Positions 35,930-48,812 of a stretch of DNA of 64,000 nucleotides are shown here, piece by piece; position 1 is the first letter of the stretch; the number at the start of each line of letters is the position of its first letter. The notes beneath the pieces were generated by a model that searched no databases, was not told the DNA's origin, and worked only from the letters and a program-made list of their open reading frames with translations. Location: assembly GCF_001625305.1 (NCBI RefSeq), contig NW_017803943.1:1244862-1308861 (forward strand), written 5' to 3'. A program made the translations under genes and the position numbers. Source of the DNA: Branchiostoma belcheri. Taxonomy: Eukaryota > Chordata > Leptocardii > Amphioxiformes > Branchiostomatidae.

Positions 35930-36272
35930 TTAAAGGCATCCAATGCAATCTCATGACGGCAAAACAAAAAGATATTCTGGGTGATGAAATCTGTCTGATA
36001 TTGACATTTACTGCCATTTCTTGCAAATTTTCGTCATCATTTCATTTTTTAAGCGTTAAAATGCCCCGAAACAAGCCACATGAGGAGTTCCTCTATCATA
36101 AATAGCTATTTTTGCTAGAACTAGCCGATGGTATGAAACAAGCAACACTTTTCCGTCAGCGACATTGTGTTTTTACTTCATTCACAGATATTAGTATGCT
36201 CTGGGATAGGATTGATTTATTACATTAAGAAAATCCTGTTTTTCTGCCCTGAAATTGGTTGGGGTACCTTTA
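35930..36272 (+). mobile_element. MITE-A, copy 6 (full length)
   Basis: Left TTAAAGGCATCCAATGCAAT. Right GCCCTGAAATTGG...GGTACCTTTAG. The interior matches copies 1 and 2 (TGATATTGACATTTACTGCC). The right TTAA has decayed to TTAG. Confidence 0.75.
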
Positions 36273-37360
36273 GATCTTTTTACGATGTATCATAACCAAC
36301 TTTAACATTAGTGTCTTCATTTCTAGTACAGCTCACAGCTTCAAGCTACCGATAAATATGCAGCTTCTAATTCTAGTTCACAGCCAGCCTATAGGTTTGC
36401 ACTTTAAGTATGTATGACCACTTCAAGATTGATACATTAGCAAAAACACTAGTACTAATGGAAGTTTGCGTCCAGACCCGGAGGAGTTTTAGTCTTTCCT
36501 TATTTCCGTGGAGATTTTGAAAGTAAAAGGGTCTAGTTCCACATGTGTGCATGAAGTACTTAAAGTAGCACACTTGTGGTAGTCCGTATAGCCAGGAGTA
36601 TGCTTATGATATATGGGAATCTTCATTGAAAATGAAGTTAGAAATGGCCGAAACCAACATCAGGAAAAGATACCTAGCTAAACAAAAAGAAACAGATACA
36701 GTCTTGCACGTACATACATACATAATTATATGATTTCAGTCGTTTCAATGTTTACATGTATATATCAATATCAGTGGAATATACTGTAAGATTAAGATTG
36801 TTGTAAATTTTAAATTAATTTGCAATTAACTGAGTACGTGGTGCTTATAACTACTTTCTATTTCGGATATGGCGGTCCTTTAGTTAACAAAAAGATACAT
36901 TGCTCAACTAGCTATTTGGTAGCTTGCGGTACGTTTCAAAAATACACTAGCTAGTATGTGAGACTAAATAACGTGGTTTTTGTACTTTCACAGCCATACA
37001 GCTAATATTTCATGTTTTTATTTCATACTTTCAAGTCCGCATGGTATAGAAAATATCCCCAAAAGGCCTCGTCACTTTTGCTTTAGAGAAGTGTAAAATT
37101 AATAGTCCTGCTTCTGGGTGCTTTTATCGTAAAAGCCGTGAAGGTACAGTATGCTGTGGGGTTTTCAAAGTAATGGCATCGCACAGGCTGTAAACATTTA
37201 CATGGGGACTTCGAAAACACAGGTAAATGTATGAAAGTAGCATATTGCACAAGGCAAGATGGCGAACCAACACGTTATAAACGCTAACTCCTCGTTCAAA
37301 CCAGCCTGGTTCTCGTTCTGGGATATCTGTGGATTCTAGCTTGAGCGTATGGCCCTGGTT
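36273..37360. other. AT-rich DNA, nothing recognised
   Basis: No gene or repeat family assigned. Confidence 0.4.
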
Positions 37361-37365
37361 GTGTT

Positions 37366-37480
37366 GTATCTATCTATCCACCTATCCATCCATCCATCTA
37401 TCCATCCATATCAATCAAAGAAACAAACAAACAAACAAACAAACAGACAGACAAAAAACAATCAATCAATCAATCAATCG

Positions 37481-37511
<31 letters not shown>

Positions 37512-37550
37512 CATGTAAATCAATCAATCAATCCATATAAATATATCTAT
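37366..37550. repeat. Compound tetranucleotide repeats
   Basis: Successive blocks of ATCC/ATCT, AAAC, AGAC and AATC units. Open frames rich in Asn-Gln-Ser are artefacts. Confidence 0.9.
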
Positions 37551-37939
37551 CTACACATATTCTTAGTCCAAAACTCTTGGTAGCAGGAACCGACTCTGTA
37601 TCTAGTAACATCAGCGACGTTGCCTTGTGCCGCCTACCGATAGTTTGCTGCAGTACAACACTGCGAACGACAACATGAAAGATGTCAATATGCATCTCTA
37701 TCCTATTACCACTAAATTTAGCAAAAAATGCCTGTCAGTAAACCGTTGCCATGGCAACCAAAAAAATTATCATCTTATTCCAATGCTACAAAATTGTTGC
37801 CAAGAAAAGTCACCGAGTTTTGCGGTTCTAGCTCTAGCCATTAAGATGCTGTGTGACATCAAAGTTAGCGCGGGCACTTTTAGCCCCCCCCCCCTCCTGT
37901 CTAGATAGGGTTGAAAAAATTCAGGGCTTCGCTGTTCTT

Positions 37940-38190
37940 CAGATGTGTCACAAGTAAAATGCCACGTCGCCCCGGGACTTCACCATGCTTCCCGTGTAAT
38001 GGGCAGGGTCGCGGCAGGTGTGGTAGTGCAGCGGCCGTCCCTACCCACAGGTGCCGTTTCTTCCGGCGTCATTACCCGCTTAGAAAGCCTGGGTCTCCCC
38101 GGAGACTTACAAGTCAGTGTCGGCGAGGTCAACGCTATCTTCTGTGGATCCAGGCACCAAGTCATCGGACGCATTGCATAACTCCCTCAA
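37940..38190 (+). other. GC-rich patch open in three frames, product not recognised
   Basis: GC- and CpG-rich compared with its surroundings and open on both strands for about 230 nt. An acceptor-like ttcttcag precedes it at 37942, but no donor or conserved motif is visible. It may be an isolated exon or a CpG-rich remnant. Confidence 0.2.
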
Positions 38191-38210
38191 AGGATCATCG
38201 TTGTGTAACT

Positions 38211-38385
38211 TAAGCCGCGTTGGTTTGATATGGATGACATCCGCGCGTGCATGAAGTTTCGTCCGCCCCCTCCAAAAAAAAGTTTTCGACCAGAAGGCAA
38301 ATCGGAACAAAACAGCTGCAAATATGCTGTAAATTGCAAAAAAAAGTACTTACGTCGTAGAATGCCAAAATCAATTCCAATATTT
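38211..38385 (+). mobile_element. MITE-B, left-half copy
   Basis: TAA, then GCCGCGTTGGTTTGATATGG, then ATGACATCCGCGCGTGCATG, then TTTTCGACCAGAAGGC. The right half is replaced by T-rich low-complexity DNA to about 38530. Confidence 0.65.
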
Positions 38386-38530
38386 GCTTTTTTGTGTTTT
38401 TTTTTAATTTTATTTTTTTATTATTTTTTGTCATTGTTTCATTATTTTTTATTCTACTTTTTATCATTTCTTATTTCATTCTTATTTTTATTTCATTTAT
38501 TTTTATATTTGTTTTATTTCTTTTATTCAT
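38386..38530. repeat. T-rich low-complexity tract
   Basis: Nearly all T and A with TTTTTAT and TCATTT words. Frames rich in Phe/Leu/Ile here are artefacts. Confidence 0.85.
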
Positions 38531-38812
38531 TGGTCGCCAAGCCTTGATGGGAACATCAGTCGGTATTCCCGTGTCTGTTGCTCCGTCAGGTCGATTGGAG
38601 GGTTAGCCGGGATTTTCTCTCAGATAAAACTGGGACAGGACACGAGCAGTGCTGATGGAATGGAGCAGTAAATCCCCGGAGTTTGCATCCCCGGTGTCAA
38701 GCCCAAACATGATCCTGCCAAATGCATGACTCCGGCACTACTTGGGGGTTTCCAATATACCTGAAGCAAGGGGTGGGGGGTTTAGCCGTGATGTAGGAGA
38801 CTAAATCTACAT

Positions 38813-38888
38813 GTAACCTAACCCTAATCGTAAGTCTAACCCTAGCCCTGAATGATCCCAACCCTAACCTTAGCCCTAAGGCTAAACA
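38813..38888. repeat. Interstitial telomere-like repeats
   Basis: AACCTAACCCTAA, TCTAACCCTAGCCCT, CCAACCCTAACC and TTAGCCCTAAGG occur in degenerate succession. They match the CCCTAA complement of the metazoan telomere repeat with variants and insertions. Confidence 0.65.
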
Positions 38889-39112
38889 CCTGACCTCTCA
38901 CGTATGTGGCAGCGCAAGGATTTGGCTCCACACCGGGCCCCGCGCCTTGCCGTTACCGCATTACTGCGGGTCATGCCCCGCCGACCTACTTTGCACATAA
39001 CGGGCCGGCTGGGAAGGGGCGGGATGCTTCGATTTTGTTATTTGCATTCTGACGTTTCAATTCATTTCTTCAAGCCACTTTTGATAACACTTTACTCTGA
39101 AGACCCCTTGTT

Positions 39113-39143
39113 ACCTTCGCCAAGAAGGTTATGCTTTCCATAG

Positions 39144-39211
<68 letters not shown>

Positions 39212-39330
39212 TGTATACGTGTATGTGGTTTAGCACGATAACTCATGAAGCTTTAATTGGATCGTTATGAAACTTGGTAGGTGGGTAGGTCTTGATAAGA
39301 CCTAGAAATGCTTAGATTTCAGGTCCCCTG
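39113..39330 (+). repeat. Dispersed repeat carrying a (TG)n tract, copy 2
   Basis: TTCGCCAAGAAGGTTATG, then GCGTTTGTG, then about 28 TG units, then TGGTTTAGCACGATAACTCA and GTTATGAAACTTGGTAGGTG. This is the same layout as 32036-32290. The match may run on to about 39420. Confidence 0.7.
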
Positions 39331-39978
39331 GCGTCTTTCCTGGGCGCTGCAGCAGAAATTCCGGTTCCGATATCTCGTGATCGTGACATGCTAAGGACAC
39401 GGATTTTGGATGGTACGTTTTGTTTTCATATACTGCCCAGTCCGTTCTGAAACAAAAAAAGAACGTCGTTTAAACAACCTGTATATAGCAGTAGATGACA
39501 CACGTTGTACATCTACCTTGTACAGTTGCTTTGCCATAAAGTTTTCTGTATATCAGGCAAAACAACATGCTAAGATTAATTTTTATCAAATATGTTTCAT
39601 TTTGAAAATGCCTTAATTGGCATAATTCTTTATCCGGATGACACAGTTTATGTTACAAGATACAATTCTTTAAGATTATGTAATAGGCACATTCGTATCT
39701 ATCATTGCTGCAGTCATAAGTCCTTTAATTATTGAACTGGCTCTTTTCCGAGGTGATTTAGTATTTAGTTATATCACATTTTAAGTTTTGGTCGACCATG
39801 ATATCATACTATCATGAAAGGATATCATATTTGGCATATCTGTTTCGCATGAGATTTGGTTCTGACGTCACATGTAGGAATACTACCCATATCGCCAAAT
39901 AGACCATATCCACCTGCACACCTGCATACCATCCCTGTGTGTCCATGAATCATGGCAGGTCGGTGAGTCATTTGAAGG
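39331..39978. other. Unassigned DNA
   Basis: No gene signal; AT-rich. Confidence 0.4.
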
Positions 39979-40249
39979 TAAACATCTTTTTTTTATATAT
40001 ATATTCCGAAACATGCAATCACAAGACGTGGTGACGGCACACTGAAGTTTTTTCAACTTATATTAATGCCGCCACCAACACAGGGACAGTACAATACTCA
40101 TTTACACCAGAGCGAAGTGAGGAAAGTCGTGTAAAGTGCCTTTCCCAAGGGCACAAGATCGGTGGCATGTCAGGACTCGAACCCGGGGCCTCTGGTTCCG
40201 AGTCGAGAACGCTGCAGCTACGCCACACGACCCCACACTAAACGTCTTT
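39979..40249 (-). mobile_element. tRNA-derived SINE, family 1 (short tail)
   Basis: Same structure as the copy at 19812-20069: head CGTGTGGCGTAGCTGCAG and B box GGGTTCGAGTCC on the minus strand, A-run at the low-coordinate end. It is flanked by near-identical TAAACATCTTT (39979) and TAAACGTCTTT (40239), a probable 11-bp target duplication. Confidence 0.8.
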
Positions 40250-40507
40250 CAACGCCACGAAACGCTTTTTCACCCTAAAAGCTCATCTGTATCAATGTGG
40301 TAGAAGTCATTATGATGAAGCAAGTTTAAAGTGTGGTGTATAACACAAGAAATTGGACTCACCCAAATGTTCGACTGTACAACTCCAGTCTTTGAGCATC
40401 CCACCTCTTCGACGTCACGTTATGCAGATGACTCGGTGAGCAGTGGGTCGTTTTGACTATGTGGTATGTTCTAAAACTTTACCCGTAAACTTTCGTCTAC
40501 AATCACT

Positions 40508-40672
40508 ACAGCAGGGGGCTGGTCCACTGGTAGTGGAGTGTGTTTTAGTGGAGTGAGAAAGCAGCACCATTTTTAAAGTCTTTAATTGGTATGACTCGGC
40601 CAGGGATCGAACTCACGACCTACCGAATGCAAGGCAAGCACTCTACTCACTACACTCTTGGCCATTGCACCA
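40508..40672 (-). mobile_element. tRNA-derived SINE, family 2, truncated
   Basis: On the minus strand: GTAGAGTGCTTGCCTTGCAT, then GGTCGTGAGTTCGATCCC (B box), then GACTTTAAAAATGGTGCTGC. It matches the head and start of the body of 57752-58033. Confidence 0.65.
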
Positions 40673-41293
40673 TTTGCGAATGAGAATAATAAAACATTTA
40701 AAAAATATTTAAAGAGGTCAGCAACAGAGGCATACATGAAGTCCCTTATGCATGCAGTCCCAAGAAACCTTGAAGTATTTCAGGTCTTCTGATACCCCCT
40801 ATTGATTATTCAGAAGAATAGCCCGACTAAAGCCCTCAGGACGTACCGTACTTGTGCAGGGTGGGTGAGGCTCAGGTGCAGTTATTTATCCCGTAATTGA
40901 ACTGGTGATACAAGACCCGGCATCACCGGCATTCATGCATATCCGGGGCTTCAGCTTTCTGGGACAGCCAGTCTAAGTCCGGGAGATCGCCCTGAATAAT
41001 ACATCCAAGTTACAAGGACACCAATCTTCAACGGGACGTTTGTCTAGACTAAAGGAATCAACGCGATAAGTTCAGATTAAAATGACTTGTGTGATTTTTC
41101 TCATTGGTTGTCTTTGATCTAATCTAATATAACAGTGAGTAGTGATAAAACTGCTGTTCTTCGTTTATATGCAGATATATGGCTGCAGATACCAGTAGAG
41201 TATGGGTGTTACGCTCGGTGGTTTATTTATCATAGAACGCTCTAAATATGATATTTTTACGTTATACGCTATTCACATGTATCAAAGCAAGTA
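40673..41293. other. Unassigned DNA
   Basis: No gene or repeat recognised. Confidence 0.4.
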
Positions 41294-41300
41294 CAACACC

Positions 41301-41360
41301 TAGATAGATAGATAGATAGATAGATAGATATAGATATAAATAGATATATATTATATATAT
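41301..41360. repeat. (ATAG)n / (AT)n microsatellite
   Basis: Seven or more TAGA units run into ATATAT. Confidence 0.9.
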
Positions 41361-41670
41361 TTGCCACAAAGCTGACACAAACCCCTTCTGAGAATAAGTA
41401 ATTTTTCATGTCCTTCAAACGATGAAAATAAATGACTTGACGAATGGGGTACTCAGAATAGGAGCCAAACTCCCGCTTAGAGGATGACCGGGACTTGGCC
41501 AGCTATGACCCATTCAGTCTCAATAGCCCATACATCTAAAGTTGCCAAAGTTTTGAAACAAACTTGCCCACTCACCTAGTTGTGTCTAGGTCGGTGTACT
41601 AGTCAGCATCTGTCATTTTAGGGAATTTTGATGCTCATGACGGACAAAAAACAGATATAACAAAATGATA

Positions 41671-41795
41671 AGTCAACTTATAAGTACAAATTAAAGTCAA
41701 CTTATAAGTACAAATTAAAGTCAACTTATAAGTACAAATTAAAGTCAACTTATAAGTACAAATTAAAGTCAACTTAGTACAAATAAAAGTAAAAG
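41671..41795. repeat. 24-bp tandem array, about five copies
   Basis: Units of AGTCAACTTATAAGTACAAA plus TTAA begin at 41671, 41695, 41719, 41743 and 41767. The first four are identical and the last is shortened. Confidence 0.95.
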
Positions 41796-42695
41796 TACTA
41801 TATAATGCCGCAACTCAAATCTGTCTTCTTTGACCTACAGAAATTGTTGTTTAAAACTAAAGCTTGAACTAAGCTCATCAGTCAAATTTGCCTCTCAAAA
41901 TGCAGGAAATAGTCTAACACGGTGTTATGTCAAACAAACTTGAGATGACAGAAAAAATTTCAGACTATCTAGAACACTGGACTAGGTACAAGAAAGCGTC
42001 AAAAATCAATTCTTATGCCCAACGTAAATACGATATTTTAACAGCAGAAGATATGCAAACAATATTGGTTGAGTAGGGTCTTATCTTTGATGCTGTATGT
42101 ATCTTCTGGTATCTTTCCCCTGGAAGTCGTCTTCAGGAATCTTTTCCATTTGTCTTGAGTTCTGAGAGTGATGAAGCGTGGGGTCATCCATCACCTGATA
42201 ACGTTTGTAGGTCACCGGAAATAAATCACCCTCCATTACCGGAAATAGATCACCCGCCATTACTGGGGATTTGTAAAGGATCGTGGGAAAAATATCTCAT
42301 TCGTCGATATAAAGAACTTTTGGTTTGGTTTGTCATTGAGATGACCCCCATTTCAAACAGCTAGCGCGGATATCCCTTAAAGAATTCGAGAAAATCTTAT
42401 CATTAATCATATATTATACACATGAATAGAAATAGGAATAAATGAATGGTCTGACTAACAGTTTGTGACTTAATCTTTTCTAGTTGTTCCTTAACTGCAC
42501 TATTTTCTTTTCAATTTGTAGCCTGTATAACCTTTATGTCGGCTGCCCCACTATCTAAATCCTTTTGCGAAAACCATTTTTGAAACATGCAAAGGGTTAC
42601 AATAATGAATGAACTTTATGGTACATGTAGGGGCTAAATGCAGGTCATGGTGACAAAGTTCTATGTACAAACGGTGATACAAGTCTGATATCTTA
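41796..42695. other. Unassigned DNA
   Basis: Includes two near-copies of a 24-bp unit (CCGGAAATARATCACCC...) at about 42215-42262. No gene recognised. Confidence 0.4.
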
Positions 42696-42727
42696 CTACA
42701 TCTACATCTACATCTACATCTACATAC
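42696..42727. repeat. (ACATCT)n hexanucleotide repeat
   Basis: Four to five ACATCT units. Such hexamers can be the 3' tail of a LINE on the minus strand, but no body was found. Confidence 0.75.
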
Positions 42728-45284
42728 AGCATACTGATATGTACGGCTTCTTCTTGCTTCTGAAGACAGTTTTAGGCGTAAGAACGTATGGAGCATATAA
42801 TGCCTGATGAATATGAATTTTCCTTTGCTCTCTAAATATGAAAAATAATACAAGATTACAGTTTCTTCCATACAACCTTACCTAACTAGCCTTTGTCTTC
42901 TTTGGCATTCTGCAAATATACAAGGCCTAACGTTACACCATCTCACAGACTTTACTGAAATCGGGTCACCCACACTGTCATAAAAGTTGTGCAAAGTCAT
43001 CGATTATGGAACTTGGCATGGAATGGCCACTCTTGATAACCCCCACAATCCATCTTTGACGTCATTAATATTCATGTCGCAAAATAAGTTCCTTGCCCTC
43101 CTATCTTCAATAGGTAACTAAGCATCTGAATAACCCTGCCATTGCTACTACTTAGTGTAATAGTCTAACATACTGTTGTGTTATATAATAACAGTAGTTT
43201 TAGGGCGACAAAACTTCGTTTAACCGTCCTAAATATTCAATTCACGCTGCCGGCCACTGGTTGAACACCATTGAAGCTTTACGGAGGCGCTTTGAAATCA
43301 GGCTTCTCAGCGCAAATGTTCACCCAATGTGATAAAGAGGATTTTACAACATATTCAGGGGGGCATTAGACTCCGGAAGGAAAGCTGAGAGGAGGCATTA
43401 GCAGAAATGTAATGATGCTTGGACTGTTGGGTGTGTGGTTTCTGCTGTCACTCTGCCAAAAAACTATTGAACTAAAGTGAAAAATCTACACGTTTTGTGA
43501 TGAAAGTTGTGGCATGTAAGAAATAAAACCTACTTCAGATACCAGGAAAACAATGGCAACGTTTGAGGGCACTTGTTCTGTTTAGAAAAAAATCCAAGTC
43601 GTCAAGAGATGGAAGATGTACACGTGAGATGTAAAGGTTGATAAGGAATTGGGCACATATTCTACATCTAAGACAACAGTTCTTGCCTAGGCACTCTTGT
43701 AGGATTGTCGCTGAACTTTCTCAGTGATCAACCGTCTGTTGAGACGTCTTGGTCAAGGGGCCGGTGTCGCAGGTCAAAGGCAGACTTGATAATTTATCAC
43801 ATTTATATAGTTGCCATAGGAAAATCAATTCAAAATCCATGATAACTGGAAAACAAATGAATTCAATTTAAGGTTCTCTTTCTAGCGAATTAATGAGAGA
43901 GAGGGTCATTATCTCATATCTCAAGTGGACTCAAGTGGAGTGAACGAAATCTTAAAAATCAAGAGAGTCCGAAACGTTGACTTTTGGTTCAGATGACCTT
44001 TGTCACTACTCACGTACAAACTCTACTATCTATGCCAGACGTATTGGCACACATAGCAAGTATGTATGTAAGTAAGTATGTCACACAAAGCCATGTTTTA
44101 CCAGAGCCAGGGAGAAATAAAGTGCTGTTAAGTTTTTTTTTTACAGATGAAAGGAAAGACGTGTAAAGTACACCAGGTGGCCCACGGCGTGACTCTAAAT
44201 GCGCTCTTAGTGTTTTTATTACCACCCTCAGGGTATAAGATAGTCTTTAGCCCAGAAAAAGCACACGGGGAGATGGAGAGGCAAGGTAAGTGCCTCCCGC
44301 AAGAGCTTTAAGGATTTGGGCGGAGAAGGTGTGAATCCAGCTTGGATGATGTCTGTGACGTAGTTTGGAGTAATGGGAACTTAGGCTGCACAAACATGAT
44401 AGTGTGAATGGCATCGAGGACGGCATTATTTTGTCGCAATAGAGAATAAATCAAGTAACTGGATACATTCTCTGAAGAGTCAGACGGTTCAGATAGCACT
44501 CGTTAAGATTTTGTTGGGCGCGCTTTGCTGTGTACGAACAAAACGTAATCATAAGGTCACTGTGCTGCAAAAAGCAAACAACGAATCACGGACTTCACTA
44601 ATATAGACGGACTAAGTAATTCAACCTAGCCACCCACAGTATTAGGGATAAAAACATGAATTAGTTGCTCTGTGCTACTTCCTACTGCTTCAATCCCTTC
44701 AGATCTTAGCGAAAGGCTTGCCGGTTTTAATGTCTGCCTGTCTCAAAGTGCAGAGTTTAGTTACCATGCAGCACTCGGCACTATGCCCTGCGGGGATGCG
44801 GCAACAACTCACAACAGTTTCTCCAGATCCTCCATCAGTGGCTTTGCTCAGATTGCACCCTAGATGTTCAACAGTGCCCCAAAATTAACGTTGAACATGT
44901 GTCCGCTTTGTTTTTCTTCTTTCTTTCTGGGATGGTGTTGGGACTCATGTTCTGTTATAATCATTGTTTATATGTCTACTCATTTATCTATTTGTTCATG
45001 AGTATTTTAGTGTCTAGTAAAATATTCTATTTCTAATAACATACAAGTGGTGGCGAGAAAATAAGTTGTGTACAAGTTGCCATCCTCCATAGTCCATGGT
45101 AGCTAGAGACAATAGGCACCCAGGATACCGAAGCTCCACGGCGCTCAAGAACTCAGTACAGTGCCGCAAATGCTGCAAAAGGCCAGCATGAACCCGCTAG
45201 CTTGTCGTAAAAGTCGCTATGTACTACCACAAATTCACTATACCAGCTGTGTATTCCTGTGATTTACTAGCATTTTTGGCTGGA
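42728..45284. other. Intergenic or intronic DNA, nothing recognised
   Basis: Short frames only. A segment near 44455-44500 looks like the inverse of part of the dispersed repeat at 48813-48960. Confidence 0.4.
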
Positions 45285-45362
45285 TTTTTTTATTCGCCGG
45301 CGCACACTGGTTTGGGGGTCTTCAGAGGATGTCATCCATCAAATTAAGTCAGTGTGGCCTAA
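45285..45362 (+). mobile_element. MITE-B, right-end fragment
   Basis: TTTTTTTATTCGCCGGCGCA, then GGTCTTCAGAGGATGTCATC, ending GTGTGGCC followed by TAA at 45360-45362. Confidence 0.7.
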
Positions 45363-48300
45363 GGTAAAGTGAGTCTACAACGTTACCGACAAAGTATGAT
45401 ATTTGATTATTATTACAGATCATGGAAACACACCGACTGAAAAATATGAAGTTTATGTCTATCCTTACGTATGGAGCAAAACGGGAGCAGGTGTGACCTG
45501 GGTAGTTATTACAGTGTAGGGCGTATGTAGGGCGTACACGGAGACGGCGAATGTCAAAATGGCGATATTTCAAATGAAATGAAAAATTTCGGACCTAATC
45601 TTTAACACAACTGAACCCTGTATATACAGAACAAGGCCTTTGATTCGAAGTATTGCAGAATCTATTGTGTCATGTACTGAATATAAATTCAACGAAGGAT
45701 ACCCATATATTTATACACGCACATCTGAAACTGTATAAGAAAATAAATATCTAAAAGAGGACGTTTAAAGTCTTCTGTTACGGTACGTGATCACGTCTTG
45801 TTCAGTTCTTTTCTGTCATTGTCTATGATACGACATATCATCTGGATATCCAGACGTCCTGAAAGAAGGACTAGGCCGGATTCCAACTATCCATTACTCT
45901 TATCATAGTCGGCAGAACAATCCCGGCCGTGGTAAGAGAAAGTAATCATCAGTCCTGACGTCTACCTGGCGTGGGTATCAGTGCGCTGCGTACAAATGAA
46001 TCAGCAGGGAAGAAATTTCCATTTATCGTCCGAGCGCAGGCGGACATGTTTTTCTTAATCCACCGAAGAATCAATAAGGAACATTCTGCAAGAATTGCTT
46101 AAGTTAGAAGGACTTGCTGGAGTTGTGGAAAGTTCAGAGGAAGACAAAGCTTTACATACATGGCATTTATGAGATGTGCTATCGGTACACCGTTTGTTCA
46201 ATGCTTTTGAGTAGGACCGGAGAGTGGGCGAGGCAGTCATTTTCCGGTAAAAAGCCTTTCACAGATACCGCTCCAGAACGCCAGCGGCACTTGGAAATTG
46301 GGAATAGCAACAAAGTAACGCAAATCACTTCACGTCCACGTCACATGTGAAGCTGGTTACATAAGTTTGACAAATAAAGCACACACAAGTTCACATTTCA
46401 GACAACTAAATTGCATACAGGGATGAAGAGGTCTGTACAGGATTATCTGTATCTGACTGTAATATGGTGAAACTTGTTTTCTATTATTTCAGGATAGGCT
46501 AAATGTCAACTTTACGTACACCTCATGGGGTGATGTGTGTAGTGTAAAAGGGCTTTGACCGATGAGCACAATGGCAATATAACTGTAATGAAATTTGTGG
46601 GTGGGTTTTGGGATATAGGTCGGACCGATAACCACACAGCATAGAATAAAACAGTCACCATTGTCAGGTTTTATACATTGAGAGCGGGGCTAATCCTCTA
46701 CATGTAGCTAACGGATCCATCCTGTAGTCACTGTGAGCTTGAACCACCGATGAAGCCTCATCTAACGGTTAGTGTCTTAGTCTGAAATTTAGAGTTATAA
46801 CCGGGAGCTATGCGGCTCCAGTTGTCCTATTGAAGAATGTCTTCGGTGCGATTAGTTTGAAGGATTTGTCCGCGATCAATATATGCCAATGCCAGATGGT
46901 GTTAGAACATCGTTTGTTGCTGTGCAATCGTGCCATTGCCGATGGATCTCGTCATCAAGGTAGTGTGTATTACCAATAGTCCGCGTTAGAGGATTTCTAT
47001 AATTACTTTAATCTTTAGTGCATTTTCTTGTCCAGTTGGGCTAAATGCACATGTGACCATATGTGGTCTATAAAACATAGCATTGAACACTGCAACGCTA
47101 CATTCTAGCACTAAGCACGTCTATGTAGTACAACAATACCATAACCTATTTATCATTAACTGCTAAACACCGGTTCCTCTTTCTGCAAACTGAAACGTAA
47201 GTGCATATTTTGTCCACAGTACAATCATTCCCGCACGACACGTATTTGACCAGGCATTGACAAGTCTTCTGCTTTGATATTTTCGTACATATGTTGTCTA
47301 ATTGTAATTTATATTCCGGATAACAAGGTTGGTTATATTAGCCGTAGAATCGTTACAATACTACTATTAGTCGTTAAGAACTTTCTCATATTTTAGGACT
47401 TTGGCAGTACCAAATCTTGCAGGTGCTCTCTAAGTCTCATCCAAGGAGACTATGCATTCATACATGTAAGAAAGACCCTCCCGTCAGCTTGGGCGTTATA
47501 CGTGTTGTATGTCAAGGTAATAGAGGATAAATTAGACTTATATTGATAGACATAGGCACTGCGTGGTGGCATTAGAGTTGCGATTTGTCATGCAGACACC
47601 GAGCATTACTTCAGCTACGATATGCGGCTATAGTATGGCCCCAAGCCAGCCACGCTGTAGGGCCATAGAATCCTTTTATCCAAGAAATTTGGAACTGAAC
47701 TCCAGTCAAAGGGCAGCCCGGTGCACAGTAGGCCTCTGGATACTGAAGTACTGATGCGAGACTTATACATACAGCGTTTTCGAGTGTTGGGTACTGTCGC
47801 AAAAAATCAACGTATTTACAAAGCATGGGTCATGCAGGCACTTAAAAACTGGCAGAATGTTCGCTATTCCGTTTGTATACATACAGGTTTCTGCTATCAT
47901 TATCACGACCCTGTATGGTGACGTACTAGATATACTAGGCTCACAAACTTAACCTAATGGTGTTTAGACATGTTTGTTTTTGACACACTTGAAACAGGTC
48001 ATCTATGTAATGCGAAGCTGGAAGCCAACGTAAATGTAACATGAAAGTTGTCTCACTAGACTTTAGGAACAACCCAAAAAAGTCTACCCTCTTTTTTGTT
48101 TGATTTAAGATTAGGATTTATGGTTACTTGGTATGCTCCATAGTAAGGCAGACTAGTAAGATGTCGGGTTGTAGGCTTTTATCTATGCTAGCTTTGCTGA
48201 CGCCGTTAGCTATAGACTGAGGGGCATCTATACTTGAAAAAAAAAGATAATGCGGTGGCGCCAAATGCATTTTCCTACCGAAGTAACTTGAATACTGATC

Positions 48301-48812
48301 GACTATAGTATAGATGATGATTTACAAATTTACTTATCAAGTAATTCAACACACAATGGACAACTATAATTCAAGAAGTTCGATGCTTTAAACTGCTCAT
48401 TGTTGCTTGCCACCATTTTACCCCACCCTATAGAAGGGTCCATACCAATGAGTACATAGCGCCGCAGGGTAGAATAAAAATACAGTCGCCCCTTTACACT
48501 TGACTCGAACATGCGTGCCTTGAGTCCTAATTTACTTAATCCGTACCGCGAAACGGTTCATTTCCATAATCAGAAGCACAGATAAACCAGGCAGAGATAA
48601 GATAAGGACAAGTGAAGTTCATCCCTGAGGGCACTGAGATGTAGGGAAGAAGGGGATGAATAAATCAGATGAGTATATCTTTCGTAGAATGCTCTCTTAT
48701 GCCCCGTACTTACACGTTTACATCACACATTGGTATCACTGAAAACGTGTTGTATGATATACTAGTCCGATCTGATGACACCAATTGAATTAACACACCA
48801 TTTCTGTTCTTA
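45363..48812. other. Intergenic or intronic DNA, nothing recognised
   Basis: No exon with convincing borders, and no repeat family recognisable from within the window. Confidence 0.4.

Noticed and set aside
38230-38606. Phe/Leu/Ile-rich frame resembling a membrane protein
   Set aside because: It is translated from a T-rich low-complexity tract joined to a MITE-B end.
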